From Candidatus Woesearchaeota archaeon (GTDB lineage: Archaea; Nanobdellota; Nanobdellia; Woesearchaeales; JAHWHD01), in contig JAHWHD010000015.1 in the NCBI GenBank assembly GCA_019323525.1, positions 1 to 15,049 on the forward strand: 15,049 bases of DNA, written 5' to 3'. This document shows, piece after piece, positions 13,828-15,049 of the stretch (the stretch's first letter is position 1; each line of letters begins with the position of its first letter). The notes under the pieces were generated by a model. That model was not told the origin of the DNA. It did no database searches and was given only the letters and a program-made list of their open reading frames with translations. The translations under genes were made by a program, and so were the position numbers.

Positions 13828-14334
13828 AGAAAAGACCTTCTCAAAAATCTTCTTATCCTCGTCTGTGAACAAGCACATCACAACCTCTTTGACACTCTTG
13901 AAATTATAAGTATCAAAAACCTCTTTAGCTATCTCTGCACACTTACTCTTTGGATAATGGAACGCTCCAGTCGAGATAGCAGGAAACGCTATGCTTCTCA
14001 GCTTGCGCTTTTCAGCCTCGTCTAAAGGGTTCTTGAAACAGTAACCTAGAAGATGGTCCTGGTACTTTGCAGGGTTATAGACAGGACCTACAACATGTAT
14101 TATGTAACGAGCAGCAAGGTTATAACCTTTTGTGACAATTGTCTTGCCTACAGGAAGACCCTGAGGATACTGCTCTCTTCTTATTGTCTTGCACTCCTCA
14201 AGAAGTTCCTTGCCTGCTCTTCTGTGTATAGCTCCGTCAACACCCCCGCCTCCGAGAAGGGACCTGTTAGCTGCGTTCACTACAGCGTCCACTGGTAAAG
14301 TGCTTATATCTGCTGTTATAATACGTATGTTCAT
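13825..14334 (-). CDS. Macro-domain protein (ADP-ribose / O-acetyl-ADP-ribose processing)
   Basis: 169 aa, a stand-alone macro domain of YmdB/AF1521 type that binds ADP-ribose and often hydrolyses ADP-ribosyl or O-acetyl-ADP-ribose esters. The diagnostic segments are all present: ITADIS at the N-terminus, VDAVVNAANRSLLGGGGVDGAIHRRAG (15-41) with the binding-loop Asn and Gly cluster, the YIIHVVGPVY strand, and SIAFPAISTGAFHYPK with the phosphate-binding loop. The segment between GPVY and SIAFP is typical in length. The TAG stop lies in the right arm of structured element copy 2, so the C-terminus (KVFS) ends exactly at the element boundary. A TATA-like box about 28 nt before the ATG suggests a leaderless transcript separate from the small upstream gene. 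Confidence 0.93.
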   Translation of the reverse strand: MNIRIITADISTLPVDAVVNAANRSLLGGGGVDGAIHRRAGKELLEECKTIRREQYPQGLPVGKTIVTKGYNLAARYIIHVVGPVYNPAKYQDHLLGYCFKNPLDEAEKRKLRSIAFPAISTGAFHYPKSKCAEIAKEVFDTYNFKSVKEVVMCLFTDEDKKIFEKVFS

Positions 14335-14356
14335 GAAGAATTTGATACAATATTAA

Positions 14357-14370
14357 CCTAAATATATTTG
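14357..14370 (-). promoter_or_regulatory. TATA-like box of the macro-domain gene
   Basis: On the minus strand AAATATATTTAGG is centred about 28 nt before the ATG at 14334, in the short gap after the 59-aa gene. Confidence 0.55.
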
Positions 14371-14381
14371 TATAGTAGAGA

Positions 14382-14561
14382 CTATAAATCAGTCCTTGCC
14401 TGGTATATCCGGATTACATAATCTCTCTCAGAAGGGTCGATCAATGAGTTCGCGATAAAACCTAAAGTAGAATCAACTGCAATCTTCTTGGCAGGGTCGT
14501 CTGTGGAGTTATAAATGTCAGCAAACGAGTACGCCATTTCCCTTAAGATAAAAAAACTCAT
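14382..14561 (-). CDS. Small acidic protein of unknown function (59 aa)
   Basis: An open frame from the ATG at 14561 encodes 59 residues beginning MSFFILREMAYSFADIYN and ending YVIRIYQARTDL. A second in-frame ATG at 14537 would give 51 aa. The upstream start is preferred because a TATA-like box lies about 28 nt before it and the preceding residues continue an amphipathic helix. The composition (two or three helices, several Asp and Ile, no Cys) looks like a folded small protein rather than random translation. It fills most of an otherwise empty 314-nt stretch between the macro-domain gene and the terminal gene. No family is recognised. Confidence 0.5.
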   Translation of the reverse strand: MSFFILREMAYSFADIYNSTDDPAKKIAVDSTLGFIANSLIDPSERDYVIRIYQARTDL

Positions 14562-14583
14562 AACTCAGCTTTACCACAAAGGT

Positions 14584-14594
14584 TATTTAAAAAT
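14584..14594 (-). promoter_or_regulatory. TATA-like box of the 59-aa gene
   Basis: On the minus strand ATTTTTAAATA is centred about 28 nt before the ATG at 14561. This is the main evidence that the small frame is expressed and for the longer start. Confidence 0.5.
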
Positions 14595-14648
14595 CTAACG
14601 CAAAACTTCTAAAAACAAGAATATAGGTGTTAAACATATCTAAAACCC

Positions 14649-15035
14649 TTAACCAAAAAACCCATTCTCAGGATTAACACCTGAAGAATACTGAACTATC
14701 TGACTGTAAAGTTTCATCCTTTTATCCTTTTCAGTGCTCATGTGCGGAACAGCATCCATCGCAATCTTAAGAGCATCATTACCAAGAGCTGATTCAGGAA
14801 CTTTCAATAGACCATCACCAAAGCTATAGACTTCTCCTCTCTCAACCTTAACACCCAATATCTCTGATACTTCACTGAACAATGCAGAATAGTCATTAGC
14901 AACAGGAGTTTCAGTTTGTTTGTGGTTCTGCTCTCTCATTTTGATATCTCTTTGTTTCCTGAGCATCTCCTCTCTATGCTTTCTTCTAAGCTCTTCCATG
15001 AACTTCTTATGCCTTTGCTGTCTTGACTCTCCCAT
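14649..15035 (-). CDS. Basic coiled-coil protein of unknown function
   Basis: 128 aa. Residues 1-40 are extremely charged (repeated K, R, E and Q with MEELRRKHREEMLRKQ), predicting a single long basic helix or coiled coil that could bind nucleic acid or a partner. Residues about 48-128 are a more ordinary globular segment with YSALFSEVSEILGVKV, a YSFGDGLLKVP strand and a helical IAMDAVPHMSTEKDKRMKLYSQI stretch. No catalytic motif, Cys cluster, signal peptide or TM segment is seen. The ATG is preceded by a weak AGGA at 5 nt. The promoter would lie beyond the window edge, so upstream operon context is unknown. Confidence 0.75.
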   Translation of the reverse strand: MGESRQQRHKKFMEELRRKHREEMLRKQRDIKMREQNHKQTETPVANDYSALFSEVSEILGVKVERGEVYSFGDGLLKVPESALGNDALKIAMDAVPHMSTEKDKRMKLYSQIVQYSSGVNPENGFFG

Positions 15036-15049
15036 TATATCCTGATAAA

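Overview
The window most likely comes from an archaeon, probably a small-genome DPANN lineage (Woesearchaeota/Pacearchaeota-like). The lineage is inferred and the archaeal assignment is firmer. Nearly every gene has an AT-rich TATA-like box about 27 nt before its start codon, the spacing expected of archaeal leaderless mRNAs. The archaeal-type genes include a short Elp3 with a radical-SAM CPHG-A-CxxC site, a TrmI/Gcd14-type m1A methyltransferase, a SlyD-type FKBP and an NSUN/Trm4-like m5C methyltransferase. Base composition is AT-rich.

Layout. Positions 2-3807 hold a membrane-anchored protein cut by the window edge, overlapping by 4 nt a 1028-aa secreted HEAT-repeat protein with a possible JAMM-like C-terminal domain. 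Positions 3844-5523 hold Elp3, convergent with a large minus-strand gene. Positions 5518-12306 hold the central block. It contains three different bacterial-type sigma-70 proteins (sigma A at 5518-7254, sigma B at 9377-10315, sigma C at 10366-11562) interleaved with three RNA methyltransferases: an FmrO/Arm-like 16S rRNA methyltransferase homologue, an NSUN enzyme and TrmI. From 12413 to the end the genes are on the minus strand: a nucleotidyltransferase, FKBP, a macro-domain protein, a 59-aa small protein and a basic/coiled-coil protein.

The most striking content is the set of sigma factors in an archaeal promoter landscape. Sigma A carries four tandem XRE-like helix-turn-helix units in front of a nearly complete sigma domain set. 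All three keep the region 2 aromatic melting residues and the R-E-x-x-R reader of region 4.2, but differ at the position equivalent to E. coli RpoD T440. The sigma genes themselves have archaeal TATA-like promoters, so a reasonable inference is that TBP/TFB drives a second, sigma-based regulatory layer. Complete sigma factors in archaea have been reported before from single-cell genomes (Rinke et al. 2013), so presence alone is not new. The three-paralog cluster and the HTH-array fusion are what deserve attention.

A second unusual feature is a pair of about 115-bp structured repeats (12305-12417 and 13711-13827). They share internal hairpins and conserved single-stranded motifs but have completely different outer stems, each perfectly self-complementary. 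The first is flanked by an exact 21-bp direct repeat that encodes the last codons of both neighbouring convergent genes. This looks like an insertion into a former tail-to-tail gene overlap, with duplication of the overlap. It may be an undescribed small mobile element or mobile structured RNA.
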